Shown piece after piece: positions 26,014-35,644 of a DNA stretch of 62,559 nucleotides (its first letter is position 1; every line of letters starts with the position of its first letter). The translations under genes and the position numbers were made by a program. The stretch spans positions 1 to 62,559 of the forward strand of contig JAFZKP010000043.1 in assembly GCA_017553625.1 (NCBI GenBank). The letters are read 5' to 3'. Under the pieces are notes generated by a model. It saw only the letters and a list, made by a program, of their open reading frames with translations, did not search any database and was not told where the DNA came from. The DNA comes from Bacteroidales bacterium. Its GTDB lineage: Bacteria > Bacteroidota > Bacteroidia > Bacteroidales > F082.

Positions 26014-27863
26014 TTTTTTAATTCGTCACGTAAACGGCGGTAGCTCTTTCGCGCCTGCGCCACATAAACGCTGGCGGTGTAGTAATCAAACAGTCGCGCA
26101 TAGCACACCATAGCGTCCTCTTTCCTATTCAATTGATTTTCAAGCAAAATAGCATTCTCAACCAAAGCCTCGTCGGCGATGTAGCTGTCGGCATAACCTT
26201 CGTAAACGCGCCTGTAAAGACTGTCGGCAAGCTCGTAATCGCCTTCACTTACCGCAATTTTCGCCTTTCTGTAAAACACATTCGGCAGGCTCACCTCATT
26301 CGGATTGTACATCACAATCGAATCAAGTATTTGATTTGCAACATTATTATTGTGTTTATAAATGTTATAATCAGCTTTTGCGAGCCTTATCAATCCAATA
26401 GTATCATATTCCAGATTGTCGCTGATAGTAAGCGATAGCGTCATGGCATCGTTGGCTACAAGCTTCGAGGTGGCAGAGGTCAGTATTTTCAACGCGGCGT
26501 TAGCCCACTCGAATTCACCGATAAAATAACGCAGCTGCGCGTTTTTAAACCTCGCCTCGTGCGCAACAGGCTCGTTTTTCAAGGCTTTTTCAATCTGTGA
26601 ATAAAGCAGTGTCGCCTCCCAAACGTCGTCTGTCAAAAGGTAAATGTCGGCAAGTTTCATCTTTATCGCCGCCTTGTTAAGCGGCGACATATTCATATCC
26701 AAGGCATTGGTCAGCAGCACTTTGGCATCATCGCCGCGATTCAGTTCAAAAGCCAGGATGTCGGCCTGCACTGCCACGAGAGGCTGCAGCTCCTTAGCAA
26801 ATCCCATCTGCCCGAACGCATCGTCGATCTCCTTTGAGAGCCCTTCAAAAAACGCCTTGTCGTGAACGCCATTGGCGACAGCTTTGTCGTATTCCGTCAT
26901 GATGCGCCCCGTCAACGCCTGAAGATAAAAGACGCCTTCCTTCGACTTCTTTTCCAAATAACCGTAAGCATCGACAGCCACGTCATACTGGCGGTTGTCG
27001 TGTGCTATCTGCGCCACGTAGATTATATCTTTTTCATAGTCGCCTTTTCCGCGACGGTCGAGAGCCTTGAGCTGTGTCAATGCCATTTCATAGTCTTTCT
27101 GTTGCAGCGAAAACCACATCAGCAGGGACGCAAACTCCTCATTTTCAGGCTCTTCCTGCGTCTTTCGGAGTAGCGCCATCCTTATCACATCGTCTACATT
27201 CCCGTCGATGTCATACATCAGCATCACCCGCAAACGGTTCTTTATCATATCGTATTGTTCGGGCTTCTCCTTCAAATAAAGCAGATAGCACTCGGTGGCG
27301 TTTTCAAAGTCAAGCATCGAGTTGTAAGCGTAGGCTTTTTCCAAATTAAACTTGTAGTTAATATTTGAATTTTTAGCCCCTCTATTGTACAATACTATCG
27401 CCGTTTCATTAAAACCTTTGAATCTCAACAAATTAGCAACTTCAATAATTGAATTTTTAGTATCAGGAACGTCTTTTATGAACTTGTTCAGATATTTTAT
27501 CGCCTTTTCATTATCGCCCTGTTGGGAATAGACGTAAGCCAGGTCGACGTGTGACTTCCAGTTTTTCGGATTTTTCTTCAAAAACGACTTAAAAGCCTTC
27601 TCCGCCGTCTCATAATCACCCGTAAGTATCAGACAATCAGCGTATTGGCTAAAATACTGTGTTTGCCCGTATTTTTGGTAAAGCCCATAATAGACATCGC
27701 GCGCCTCCTCGTAGTTTTTCTTCATGTAATACTCACGCGCCAACGCCTCATCAAATCTCCTGTTCTCATCAACTTTCTGAGCGTCAATGTTTTGTAAAAA
27801 AGAAAACATGAAAACGAAGGAAAATGCAATAATCGACAACAAAGGGAAACGCGGCGATTTCAT
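26010..27863 (-). CDS. Secreted TPR-repeat protein
   Basis: 617 residues: signal peptide (to about NIDAQ, residue 29) followed by roughly 14 tetratricopeptide units, such as YEEARDVYYGLYQKYG, ETAEKAFKSFLKKNPKNW and EKAIKYLNKFIKDVP. Likely a periplasmic or outer-membrane scaffold of the kind encoded next to cell-envelope assembly genes; no partner can be named. It lies in a serS - lipoprotein - TPR - rsmA run with 4-base gaps or overlaps, so probably one operon. Confidence 0.85.
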   Translation of the reverse strand: MKSPRFPLLSIIAFSFVFMFSFLQNIDAQKVDENRRFDEALAREYYMKKNYEEARDVYYGLYQKYGQTQYFSQYADCLILTGDYETAEKAFKSFLKKNPKNWKSHVDLAYVYSQQGDNEKAIKYLNKFIKDVPDTKNSIIEVANLLRFKGFNETAIVLYNRGAKNSNINYKFNLEKAYAYNSMLDFENATECYLLYLKEKPEQYDMIKNRLRVMLMYDIDGNVDDVIRMALLRKTQEEPENEEFASLLMWFSLQQKDYEMALTQLKALDRRGKGDYEKDIIYVAQIAHDNRQYDVAVDAYGYLEKKSKEGVFYLQALTGRIMTEYDKAVANGVHDKAFFEGLSKEIDDAFGQMGFAKELQPLVAVQADILAFELNRGDDAKVLLTNALDMNMSPLNKAAIKMKLADIYLLTDDVWEATLLYSQIEKALKNEPVAHEARFKNAQLRYFIGEFEWANAALKILTSATSKLVANDAMTLSLTISDNLEYDTIGLIRLAKADYNIYKHNNNVANQILDSIVMYNPNEVSLPNVFYRKAKIAVSEGDYELADSLYRRVYEGYADSYIADEALVENAILLENQLNRKEDAMVCYARLFDYYTASVYVAQARKSYRRLRDELKK

Positions 27864-27867
27864 GGCG

Positions 27868-28341
27868 TCACTCCTTTCTCAGTTGTTTCACGACTTCCTT
27901 CTGTGCGTCAAACTTTTCCTGAAAATATTTGATTTGAGCCTCCATCACGTCAAGCACCTTCTCCTCTTCCCGGGTGTATTGCCATGCTGTCTCTTCGTCG
28001 AGAATCTTGTTTTTGATGTCATAGTCCAAATCGGAGAGCTGTTTTCTTGAAAACTCCACATTTTCTTTTATCACAGCGTTCTGATTCTCAAACTGTTGCA
28101 GATAAGCCTGCAGAAGCTGCATCTCTTCTCTTATGTCTCTGGTTCTTGCAACCGTGGTATCGAGTGCCTGATATTCTTTCACAAGAAAGTCAAAGTCTTG
28201 ATTATAAAGCACTTCCACTTGACGCTCCAGGGCATCCACGCGTTTCTGCATCAATTTGATTTGTCCTGACGGTGACTTGGAATTGCAAGCCACCATCAGA
28301 ATCAAACCACTGATTGTCAATATTTTACTTAATAATTTCAA
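27868..28341 (-). CDS. Lipoprotein with long coiled coil
   Basis: 157 residues. Lipobox ILMVAC (Cys about 19), then helices rich in Glu/Gln/Lys with heptad spacing (QKRVDALERQVEVLYNQ, EEMQLLQAYLQQFENQ, VMEAQIKYFQEKFDAQK). Function not known. Its first 17 bases overlap the end of serS and its stop is 4 bases before the TPR gene, so the lipoprotein and TPR protein may act together in the periplasm. Confidence 0.8.
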   Translation of the reverse strand: MKLLSKILTISGLILMVACNSKSPSGQIKLMQKRVDALERQVEVLYNQDFDFLVKEYQALDTTVARTRDIREEMQLLQAYLQQFENQNAVIKENVEFSRKQLSDLDYDIKNKILDEETAWQYTREEEKVLDVMEAQIKYFQEKFDAQKEVVKQLRKE

Positions 28342-29596
28342 AGCCTGTGTATGGTTGAAGTGCTTTAGGAATCAAAATACCGTCTTCTGTCTGGTTGTTT
28401 TCGAGCAACGCCGCCACGATTCTCGGGAGGGCGAGAGCGCTGCCGTTGAGGGTGTGTGCCAAACGGATATTGCCGTCTTTGTCTTTGAATCTCAGCTTCA
28501 TACGGTTCGACTGGAACGTCTCGAAGCATGACACGGAGCTCACTTCAAGCCAGAGCTGCTGTGCCGCCGACCACACTTCATAGTCGTAAGTCATTGCTGA
28601 TGTCCAGCTCATGTCGCCGCCGCAAAGACGCAACACGTGGAACGGCAGCTCGAGTTTGCGGAGCAGTCCCGCCACATGTTCCTTCATCGCCTCAAGGCGC
28701 TCGTATGAGTTGTCAGGATGCGCTATTTCGACTATTTCAACCTTGTCAAACTGGTGCAGACGGTTCAATCCGCGGACGTTCTTTCCCCATGAGCCAGCCT
28801 CGCGGCGGAAGCAGTTGGAGTAGGCGACGCGCTTGATTGGGAGTTCGTTTTCCTGCACTATGACATCGCGGAAGATGTTCGTCACCGGCACTTCAGCGGT
28901 AGGAATCATGTACATCTTGTCGAGCGGCACCGCGTACATCTGAGCCTCTTTGTCAGGCAGCTGACCGGTGGCATAAGCCGACGCCTCGTTGACGACGATA
29001 GGCGGCTGCACCTCGTAATATCCGTCTTTCACAGCCTCGTCGAGGAAGAAATTGATGAGGGCGCGTTGCAGACGTGCGCCTTTGCCTGTGTAGAACGGGA
29101 ATCCGGCACCAGTGACCTTGTTGCCGAGTTCGAAGTCAGCGAGTTTGTATTTGTTGAGCAGCTCCCAGTGCGGGAGTGCGTTTTTCGGGAGTTCCGGCAT
29201 CTTGCCTTCCTCGCTCACCACGAGGTTGTCGGCGGCTGTCTTGCCTCTCGGCACCATCGGGTGCGGCGTGTTTGGAATCTCCACCAGCTTCTTCTGAATC
29301 ATGTCTTTAAGCTCTTCGAGACGGACGCTTTTAACCTTGGTGAACTCCTTAAGTTCAGCCACGCGTGCCTTCAACGGAGCAGCCTCAGCCGCCTTTCCCT
29401 GCTTGCACAAATCACCAACCTGGCGGGCTATATTGTTCGCCTCAGCCAAAGCCTCGTCGTTTTCCTGTTGTGTCTTACGGCGCTCGTCGTCAAGAGCCAA
29501 AATCTCATCAAGAAGCTCAAACCGAGTGAAGTTCTTGATACTCAGACGGTTGATGCATTCTTCTTTATGTTCTCTAATATAAGGTATCGTTAACAT
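28325..29596 (-). CDS. serS: Seryl-tRNA synthetase
   Basis: 423 residues, the normal length. N-terminal tRNA-binding coiled-coil arm (about 28-100), then a class II catalytic core: TAEVPVTN, motif 2 in FRREAGSWGKNVRGLNRLHQ, and motif 3 in TLNGSALALPRIVAALLE. It charges tRNA-Ser (and tRNA-Sec where present). First gene of the operon; promoter at 29616-29623. Confidence 0.97.
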   Translation of the reverse strand: MLTIPYIREHKEECINRLSIKNFTRFELLDEILALDDERRKTQQENDEALAEANNIARQVGDLCKQGKAAEAAPLKARVAELKEFTKVKSVRLEELKDMIQKKLVEIPNTPHPMVPRGKTAADNLVVSEEGKMPELPKNALPHWELLNKYKLADFELGNKVTGAGFPFYTGKGARLQRALINFFLDEAVKDGYYEVQPPIVVNEASAYATGQLPDKEAQMYAVPLDKMYMIPTAEVPVTNIFRDVIVQENELPIKRVAYSNCFRREAGSWGKNVRGLNRLHQFDKVEIVEIAHPDNSYERLEAMKEHVAGLLRKLELPFHVLRLCGGDMSWTSAMTYDYEVWSAAQQLWLEVSSVSCFETFQSNRMKLRFKDKDGNIRLAHTLNGSALALPRIVAALLENNQTEDGILIPKALQPYTGFEIIK

Positions 29597-29615
29597 ATCT
29601 AAAAAATTTAACCTG

Positions 29616-29623
29616 CAAAAATA
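29616..29623 (-). promoter_or_regulatory. TATTTTTG -7 box of serS operon
   Basis: Minus-strand TATTTTTG, leader about 12 bases to the ATG at 29596. Confidence 0.6.
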
Positions 29624-29636
29624 ATAAAAATTTTTA

Positions 29637-29669
29637 AACTTCTAACTCCTAACTTCAAACTTCTAACTA
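29637..29669. repeat. AACTTCTAACT-type tandem repeat
   Basis: Four degenerate copies of AACTTC/AACTCC/AACTAA words. The array includes the stop codon of the 29667-31499 gene. Related words lie at 31556-31577 and inside vsr (31881-31920). Confidence 0.7.
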
Positions 29670-31499
29670 ATTAAATCTGACGTCTCCCATTGTCATGAGT
29701 TTGTCGAGGTCCACCTTGTCGGGCTGCCAGGCGCGCACATGGATGAGAGGCTGTGCACCGCGCAAATCGACAAGCAGGAAAAGGTATCCGACATCGCCGT
29801 ACGACGACGAGAAATACTCCTGTCTGACACGGATGCCGTAGACATCGTTGGTGTTGTTGGCTCTCGTGAACGCCGTCTCGGTGAATCGCAGCCTGATATA
29901 TTCGTTGTTGCCGAAGCACATCGCGAGGTTTTTCATGTAAGTGTCCTTGTCGTATTTCGTCAGCTCCGCCTCTTCTTTTGTCAGTTTCAGCGTCAGCCTG
30001 TCGGGAATCTCGGTCTTTTTCACCAATCGTCCCACGATAATCAAGGCGTCGTCGGAGTAGATGCTTTCAAGGTAACGATGGCGTTTCAGGGCGTAAGCCG
30101 TCTGGTAGTCCTCGAGGAAATTGATGAGGATGAGCCTCGACTCCTCGGGCCATTTCGTCTTCGAGACGATGTCGTATTCAGCCTGGTCGGAGAGACGGAA
30201 CGCCAGCGAGGTCACCACCTTGTTAACCGTGTCAAAGCGGAACACCACATCCTGCGAGAAGCCGGGCGTGTTTCTGAAGTCGAACTGCACCGTGATGCTG
30301 CGGCAGAGCACTTCGTCCTTGTATTTCAGCAACTTATATTCAGGCTTGCCTATCACCGTCATCTTTCCGTAGCGCGACAAGGTGTCGAGCATGTTATAGC
30401 CTTCTTTTGAGAAGCAGTCGCGCACTTGAGTGATGTCGCCGCAACGTAACGCGTTCTCTATCAGCGACATCTTCTCCAGATATACATTGCCGGCGACGCT
30501 GCGGTTCTTCTCCACCTTGCGCCACGACGGTGTCTCCTCCTCTTTCTTCACGTTCATCGTCCTTTCAAGGTCGACGGTGTAGATGTTGTTCGAGAAACGC
30601 GGCACCTTGATGAGTTCGATGGCATTAGACACCGCCACGTTCATCTTCTTGGCATCCTCCTTGAAGTCGTAGTTGACTTTTATCTTGAAGCTCTTCAGGT
30701 TTTTGTCATGAAGCGTCACGTTCAGCTTGCCGTCACGCACCGTGTTCGGCATGTATTTCCTGCCGTCGTGGCACTCGCAGCGCAGGTTCACCACGTCTTT
30801 TCCGGCAGTGTTTTTCACCCTCAGTTTCACTATGATGTCTTCTCCAGAACGCTCGATTCCGTTTTCTTTCGGGACGATGAAGTTAAACGACTTCAAAATG
30901 CCGTCATTGCCGCTTATCTTATTTATAAGCCATTCATAATCAATACTTTGAACAACAGCATTACCATCATTGTCCTTCACATCGAAACGAAGTTTCTTAC
31001 CTTGAGGATGGGCGTAGCAAAGCATGAGGCCCCAGTAATATGACTTCAGCGCGTCTTCGAGGCACGCCTCCTCCTCCATCTTGACAGCCTTGGTGATATA
31101 GTTTTTAATATCGTTTTTGCGGTCGTCGCACATCGACCTGAAATCCGCGCGTTTTATGCTTATAAGATATTGATACTGTTCGTCATCCTCATCTTCGACG
31201 ACAGCTCTCTGGCTTGATTTCTCCGCCAGTCTCTCCTTGAACGTCTTGACGATGTTCTCGAGTTGGTTGTCGCCGTTACCCGAAAGGTAGATGGCGTGCG
31301 AGTTGCAGTTTTTGGCTATATTTTCATAAAGTCCGTCCATCGCCTTCTCCGTCGCCTCGTCGGAAGAGCTGCAGATATTGCTGATGCCATAGAACAGCGT
31401 GGTGTCGTTCTTTATTGCCTCCACCTCCTTCTGCTTCATCTGCCCGAAGGCAAGATTCGAAAAAACGATGATTATCAATAAGATATAGAATTTTTTCAT
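29667..31499 (-). CDS. Secreted protein with LPP20-like N-terminal region
   Basis: 610 residues with a signal peptide (to AFG, residue 19). The N-terminal 40-130 region (ISNICSSSDEATEKAMDGLYENIAK) is like LPP20/DUF4384-neighbour envelope proteins that begin with a short oligomerising domain. Next is a beta-rich middle (180-330, IVKLRVKNTAGKDVVNLRCEC) and a C-terminal region (LEDYQTAYALKRHRYLESIYSDDALIIVG) resembling NTF2/nuclear-transport-factor folds. Function unknown. Own promoter at 31531-31538. Confidence 0.75.
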   Translation of the reverse strand: MKKFYILLIIIVFSNLAFGQMKQKEVEAIKNDTTLFYGISNICSSSDEATEKAMDGLYENIAKNCNSHAIYLSGNGDNQLENIVKTFKERLAEKSSQRAVVEDEDDEQYQYLISIKRADFRSMCDDRKNDIKNYITKAVKMEEEACLEDALKSYYWGLMLCYAHPQGKKLRFDVKDNDGNAVVQSIDYEWLINKISGNDGILKSFNFIVPKENGIERSGEDIIVKLRVKNTAGKDVVNLRCECHDGRKYMPNTVRDGKLNVTLHDKNLKSFKIKVNYDFKEDAKKMNVAVSNAIELIKVPRFSNNIYTVDLERTMNVKKEEETPSWRKVEKNRSVAGNVYLEKMSLIENALRCGDITQVRDCFSKEGYNMLDTLSRYGKMTVIGKPEYKLLKYKDEVLCRSITVQFDFRNTPGFSQDVVFRFDTVNKVVTSLAFRLSDQAEYDIVSKTKWPEESRLILINFLEDYQTAYALKRHRYLESIYSDDALIIVGRLVKKTEIPDRLTLKLTKEEAELTKYDKDTYMKNLAMCFGNNEYIRLRFTETAFTRANNTNDVYGIRVRQEYFSSSYGDVGYLFLLVDLRGAQPLIHVRAWQPDKVDLDKLMTMGDVRFN

Positions 31500-31530
31500 A
31501 TCCAGAAACTATTTCGAAACAATTAGATTG

Positions 31531-31538
31531 CAAAAATA
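31531..31538 (-). promoter_or_regulatory. TATTTTTG -7 box of the 29667-31499 gene
   Basis: Minus-strand TATTTTTG, leader about 25 bases. Confidence 0.6.
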
Positions 31539-31582
31539 ATAAATAGTTTGGAGATTTTGTTTGAAGTTTGAAGTTTTTTTGT

Positions 31583-32137
31583 TCAGAATCCGTAATCCGC
31601 CTGTTCCTCGGCTGCGAGCGAGACGATTTCCTCATTGGGGAGGGCGTAGGTTTTCGGTGTTTTGGCGCATGTTTTCAAGAAGAAATCATGCAGTTGCACC
31701 TCCACTTTCTGCATTGTAGATTCGATTTTCGAAGGTGTGAGCCAGCATTCCCAGACGACGAGCACCTGCCAGCCGTTGTCATGCAGAATCTGATAATTCT
31801 GCTTGTCACGTTCCTGGTTTCTACGTATTTTATTAACCCAGAACTCGCGGTTAGTATTTGGAATCTTGCAACATTCCGAGTTCATAACTTCCAACTTCTC
31901 ACTACTAACTTTTAACTTGACATCGTGTCCGTGCCAGAAACATCCGTTGACGAAAATCGCGGTGCGGTAGCGTCGCATCACAATATCCGGCTTCCCCGGC
32001 ACGCCTTTGACGTTGAGTCGGTAGCGATACCCATGCCGCCACAGCCAGCGTCTCACCTTCAGTTCCGGCTTAGTGTCGCGGGAACGGATATGCGACATGC
32101 AGAGGTGGCGTTGGGATGGGGTGAGGCGGTCGGGCAT
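31583..32137 (-). CDS. vsr: Very short patch repair (Vsr) endonuclease
   Basis: 184 residues. Nicks 5' of T in T:G mismatches that arise when 5-methylcytosine deaminates; such genes travel with C5-methyltransferases. Landmarks: SHIRSRDTKPE, catalytic Asp51 in PGKPDIV, Cys66 in FVNGCFWHGH, EFWVNKIRRNQERD, and Cys131 in VVWECW. The zinc loop between GHDV and CKIPNTNREFW holds about 15 extra residues (KLKVSSEKLEVMNSE) coded by AAGTT-type tandem repeat; the zinc-ligand Cys still follows at 89/90. Last gene of the island, 12 bases after the methyltransferase gene. Confidence 0.92.
   Translation of the reverse strand: MPDRLTPSQRHLCMSHIRSRDTKPELKVRRWLWRHGYRYRLNVKGVPGKPDIVMRRYRTAIFVNGCFWHGHDVKLKVSSEKLEVMNSECCKIPNTNREFWVNKIRRNQERDKQNYQILHDNGWQVLVVWECWLTPSKIESTMQKVEVQLHDFFLKTCAKTPKTYALPNEEIVSLAAEEQADYGF
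31881..31920. repeat. AAGTT-type tandem repeat inside vsr
   Basis: Minus strand: repeated words AAGTTAAAAGTTAGTAGTG, AGAAGTTGGAAGTT. In frame, it encodes the extra residues in the Vsr zinc loop. Confidence 0.75.
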
Positions 32138-32149
32138 AATGTATGATAA

Positions 32150-33601
32150 TTAGTCGGTGTCTTCTTGTTCACCGATATTTAGTATATTCTTCAACAAATA
32201 ACTAGAATAAGTGCGCCAATAGTTAAGATGAATTGGAATATAGTCGTCAAATATTTGCTTGATATATTCTATTTCAAATATAATACGTACGTCATTTTTG
32301 TCACAATCAGGATGAACCTCTTGTTTAGAGCCGATTCTAACTATTTTTATGTAATACAAATCTCGTATTCCTTTACCTTTTATATAAGGCATGAAATAAT
32401 AAAGATTATCAATGTCAATAGATGCAGGAAATAATTTTCCAGTATAATATAGCTTAGCTGTCTTTTCTAAAAAACTATGTGAGTTTGCTTTGGTCACCAA
32501 ACAAATAAGTGCGTTTTTTGATGTATTGAAGGTACTTATGGCACCATTTTTCAGTAAAACACTTGAATGACCTTGCATAAAATGTTTTACAGGAATGCGT
32601 TTCGTAATAGGTTCCTTTTCGTTAATAAAAGCTTTTTGGATTTGCAATGCCAAATACCATGCGAGTCGAGGAGGAACAGCATTGCCAACCATCTTATAAC
32701 CATCTTTTACATCTTTGTAATAGAATCTGAAACTATCAGGAAATGTTTGAATCCTCGCACATTCTCTGACACTAAGCCTTCTGTATAAATGCTCATATCC
32801 TTTAGCAAAAACTCTTTTATCTTGTGAGATATAACTCATTTTAGGAGCCTGAGGGTGTTGCGGAACATTTCTTGCTTGAGCCTGAATGGTGAAAGATGGC
32901 TCATCCCAACTGCGGACTCGGTTTCTGGCCATATATTTATCATCATAACACCCCATGTAAACATCATGATTTGGTCGTATGGTGTTATCTGAGTCGACGA
33001 TATCATCGTTATAGAACCGTGGAGTTTCTGTTATATCTCCAATAGCTTGTTTAAGTGTAATTGGTGTGGATGTTACAGAATCCGGAAAACTGAAGGTGTA
33101 TTTCAAATCTTTTCTAATGCCAATAAAAAACACTCTATACCTGTCTTGTGGAATTTTATAATCAGCGGCATTGAGTAGTTCATAACTCAAACGATATCCA
33201 CAACTTATCAAAGATTGCGTAAAATGCTGTAATGAATTTTTGTGTTTTTCTTCTAAAATGCCTTGTACGTTCTCAATAATGAAAAATTTTGGTTTTTTAA
33301 TACTGACTATACGGATATATTCCCAAAACAATTGACCGCGCGGATCGTTGATGCCTAATTGCTTGCCACCTTCGCTCCAAGACTGACAAGGTGGACCTCC
33401 AATAATGCCGTCACATTCAGGTATGTCTTCCTCTTTAAGGGAACGTATGTCTTTTGTGTTTAATATTGTGTTAGGATGGTTTTTAATATATGTTTCATGA
33501 ATTGTTGTATCAAATTCGTTAGCCCATATAACAGAAAATCCAGCCCGTTCAAAACCCAAGTCAAGACCACCGCAACCTGCAAAAAGAGAAACAATTTTCA
33601 T
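32150..33601 (-). CDS. DNA (cytosine-5)-methyltransferase with extra C-terminal domain
   Basis: 483 residues. Methyltransferase core 1-330: motif I FAGCGGLDLGF, motif [14 protein letters not shown] with catalytic Cys72, motif VI ENVQG, motif VIII QDRYRVFFIG, target-recognition region around [20 protein letters not shown], motif X GYKMVGNAVPPRLAW. The core is of the HaeIII subgroup but the recognition region differs, so the target is probably a GG..CC-like site other than GGCC. Residues 335-483 form an unfamiliar domain (KLYYTGKLFP, DLYYIKIVRIG, IIFEIEYIKQIFDD), possibly a PUA/EVE-like reader. No separate cognate nuclease is seen beside it. One base separates its ATG from the preceding stop. 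Confidence 0.92.
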   Translation of the reverse strand: MKIVSLFAGCGGLDLGFERAGFSVIWANEFDTTIHETYIKNHPNTILNTKDIRSLKEEDIPECDGIIGGPPCQSWSEGGKQLGINDPRGQLFWEYIRIVSIKKPKFFIIENVQGILEEKHKNSLQHFTQSLISCGYRLSYELLNAADYKIPQDRYRVFFIGIRKDLKYTFSFPDSVTSTPITLKQAIGDITETPRFYNDDIVDSDNTIRPNHDVYMGCYDDKYMARNRVRSWDEPSFTIQAQARNVPQHPQAPKMSYISQDKRVFAKGYEHLYRRLSVRECARIQTFPDSFRFYYKDVKDGYKMVGNAVPPRLAWYLALQIQKAFINEKEPITKRIPVKHFMQGHSSVLLKNGAISTFNTSKNALICLVTKANSHSFLEKTAKLYYTGKLFPASIDIDNLYYFMPYIKGKGIRDLYYIKIVRIGSKQEVHPDCDKNDVRIIFEIEYIKQIFDDYIPIHLNYWRTYSSYLLKNILNIGEQEDTD

Positions 33602-33602
33602 A

Positions 33603-34610
33603 TTAACAATAATTTACACCATGTTTGTCCAATGCTTTTCTAATGCTCATTGCAACGTGGTATGCAAGATTAACCGGCACGGCATTACCTATCATTTTAT
33701 ATCCTAAATCAATTTCGTTATATATAAAGACAAAATCATCAGGAAAACTTTGTATACGAGCTACTTCACGTACGGTCATGCGGCGATACAAATACTCTTT
33801 GCCTGGCACAAATCTTTGAAGATTTTTTTCCACTTTTTCCATTTTTGGTGCCTGTGGATGTAATTGACATTGCCTGCCACTGGCTTGAACAGTGAATCCC
33901 GGTTCATCCCACGAACGCACTCTGTTGCGTGACATGAAAATCGACGAATAGGCTCCTACAAAATACTCGTTATTTGGTATAAAGCAGGCGTCTCCATTTG
34001 TGTGATTCTTGTCATTCGCAGGTATCGCTGTATGCTGTAAGTCCCAAATGGCTTCTCTTAGTGTAGGTTTGTGTTCTAATGGCATCGGATATTCGAAATC
34101 GTGAATATTCAAATCCTTGCGGAATCCGATATAGAATACACGATCACGGTCTTCTGGGACATCATAGTCGTTGGCGTTCAACATCTTTAAATTAACGTCA
34201 TAGCCGGCATCGTCGAAAAGCTTCATAAATCCGCTAACGGCTACGGAATGTCGTTGGGCAAGCATTCCGGAAACATTCTCAGCAACAAAAAACAATGGCT
34301 GAGCATATTTTAATATGCGGATATACTCATAAAACAGTTGCCCTCTGGCATCTTCAATACCTTTCAATGATCCCGCCTCGCTCCATGATTGGCAGGGAGG
34401 ACCACCTATGATACCGGTTACATTTTGTGGGAATTTTTCAGAAGGTATATTACGAATATCATTATCCAATAAATTCACAGCCGGAAAATTCGCCCTAAAT
34501 GTCGGACAAATCTTCTTGTCGTATTCATTGGCTATTATTGTTTTGAAACCCGCTTTATGAAATCCCAGATCCAATCCGCCTGCTCCAGTAAAAAGACTAA
34601 TTAAATTCAT
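33603..34610 (-). CDS. HaeIII-type DNA (cytosine-5)-methyltransferase, GGCC predicted
   Basis: 335 residues. From memory it lines up with M.HaeIII nearly end to end: [34 protein letters not shown] with catalytic Cys73, [32 protein letters not shown], the recognition segment [32 protein letters not shown], and [16 protein letters not shown].HaeIII methylates the inner cytosine of GGCC; the same target is inferred. It lies 30 bases after the HaeIII-like nuclease gene, making a complete type II pair. Confidence 0.93.
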   Translation of the reverse strand: MNLISLFTGAGGLDLGFHKAGFKTIIANEYDKKICPTFRANFPAVNLLDNDIRNIPSEKFPQNVTGIIGGPPCQSWSEAGSLKGIEDARGQLFYEYIRILKYAQPLFFVAENVSGMLAQRHSVAVSGFMKLFDDAGYDVNLKMLNANDYDVPEDRDRVFYIGFRKDLNIHDFEYPMPLEHKPTLREAIWDLQHTAIPANDKNHTNGDACFIPNNEYFVGAYSSIFMSRNRVRSWDEPGFTVQASGRQCQLHPQAPKMEKVEKNLQRFVPGKEYLYRRMTVREVARIQSFPDDFVFIYNEIDLGYKMIGNAVPVNLAYHVAMSIRKALDKHGVNYC

Positions 34611-34640
34611 ATTTCATATAATCGTTTTATCACATAAACA

Positions 34641-35594
34641 TTATTTCCAAAGACAATTAATGGTTAAAATCTCAGTTGGCATACCTATAATTTGAATGTC
34701 AAACTTGAGAGTCGGTGCCGCATAAGTTTCTGCATTATGTATGCGGAAAGTAAATGTCCAACCATTATCCATAAACAATTCAGCCGTATTGTTACGTTCG
34801 GGGTAGAAATCAATTTTGATTATTCTTTGTGGCAATGACGCAACCGGAACAAGAATTGTTGGTTTCTTGTTCTTAGACGGTTTATTTAGTGTTCCGTGCA
34901 AGTTATACGCTTGGACTTGTGTAAGTTTGTGACTATCAATGCTGATCACTTTGTAGAAGTCGAATATACTCAATAAGTATTCAACCATCTTCTTTGGCAA
35001 GTCGGAATGTGTTTTATATTGTCGTTCAATTTCTGCAATAAATGCAGAAATAATAGGTTTATATACTATGCTGTCCTTACTTGGTATTTCGTTAAATTTT
35101 TTGCCTTGTTGTTTGGCACTCTCAAGATATAAAAACACAGGTTCAATATCCTGCCAATAATCCAGAGAACAAGGAATTCCAAACCATTTTTCACCAAAGT
35201 CAATTGTCGGGCTCAATCGGCTGTGTTTAACTGCAAAATGGTTATGTTTGATGCTCAATCCGATTTCCCATTTTATATTAGTGCGTGCTATGATAATATC
35301 GCGAACATCTCCCTTTTCGCCTTCTTCATCTTGTTGGATGTATAGTTTCAATATGTCTGTGTCATTCTCTATGATACGCGGTTCACAGTCCAATATAGCA
35401 GGAATCATTGCTTGTGCACTCCGGCGGAAAATTTGCTTGTCAGTGTCAGTCAATGTGTCAAATGCACGTTTGGCTGCTAAAAGGCTACTGTTATTTACGA
35501 TTTCTACATTACGGTATTTACTTATTACATCGTATAGCTCATATAAACAGACATATTCATAACCTCGTCCTTGATTGTTGCTTAATTCACTCAT
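34641..35594 (-). CDS. HaeIII-family type II restriction endonuclease
   Basis: 317 residues from the ATG at 35594 (MSELSNNQGRGYEYVCLY), which follows an AAAGG ribosome site; an in-frame ATG at 35642 would add 16 residues not typical of the family. Diagnostic features are QGRGYEY, the nuclease core GDVRDIIIAR with Asp99 and WEIGLSIKHNHFAVKHSRLS (Glu110, Lys116). The adjacent M.HaeIII-like gene supports GGCC cleavage. Second gene after Mrr in the transcript. Confidence 0.88.
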   Translation of the reverse strand: MSELSNNQGRGYEYVCLYELYDVISKYRNVEIVNNSSLLAAKRAFDTLTDTDKQIFRRSAQAMIPAILDCEPRIIENDTDILKLYIQQDEEGEKGDVRDIIIARTNIKWEIGLSIKHNHFAVKHSRLSPTIDFGEKWFGIPCSLDYWQDIEPVFLYLESAKQQGKKFNEIPSKDSIVYKPIISAFIAEIERQYKTHSDLPKKMVEYLLSIFDFYKVISIDSHKLTQVQAYNLHGTLNKPSKNKKPTILVPVASLPQRIIKIDFYPERNNTAELFMDNGWTFTFRIHNAETYAAPTLKFDIQIIGMPTEILTINCLWK

Positions 35595-35644
35595 ATTTAA
35601 CCTTTCAAATTCTATATTATTGATATTATTTTTTCCCCCCAATA

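Noticed and set aside
29739-30410. 223-codon plus-strand open frame opposite the LPP20-like gene
   Set aside because: The minus-strand protein has a signal peptide and its own promoter; the opposite frame looks like a shadow with no start signals.
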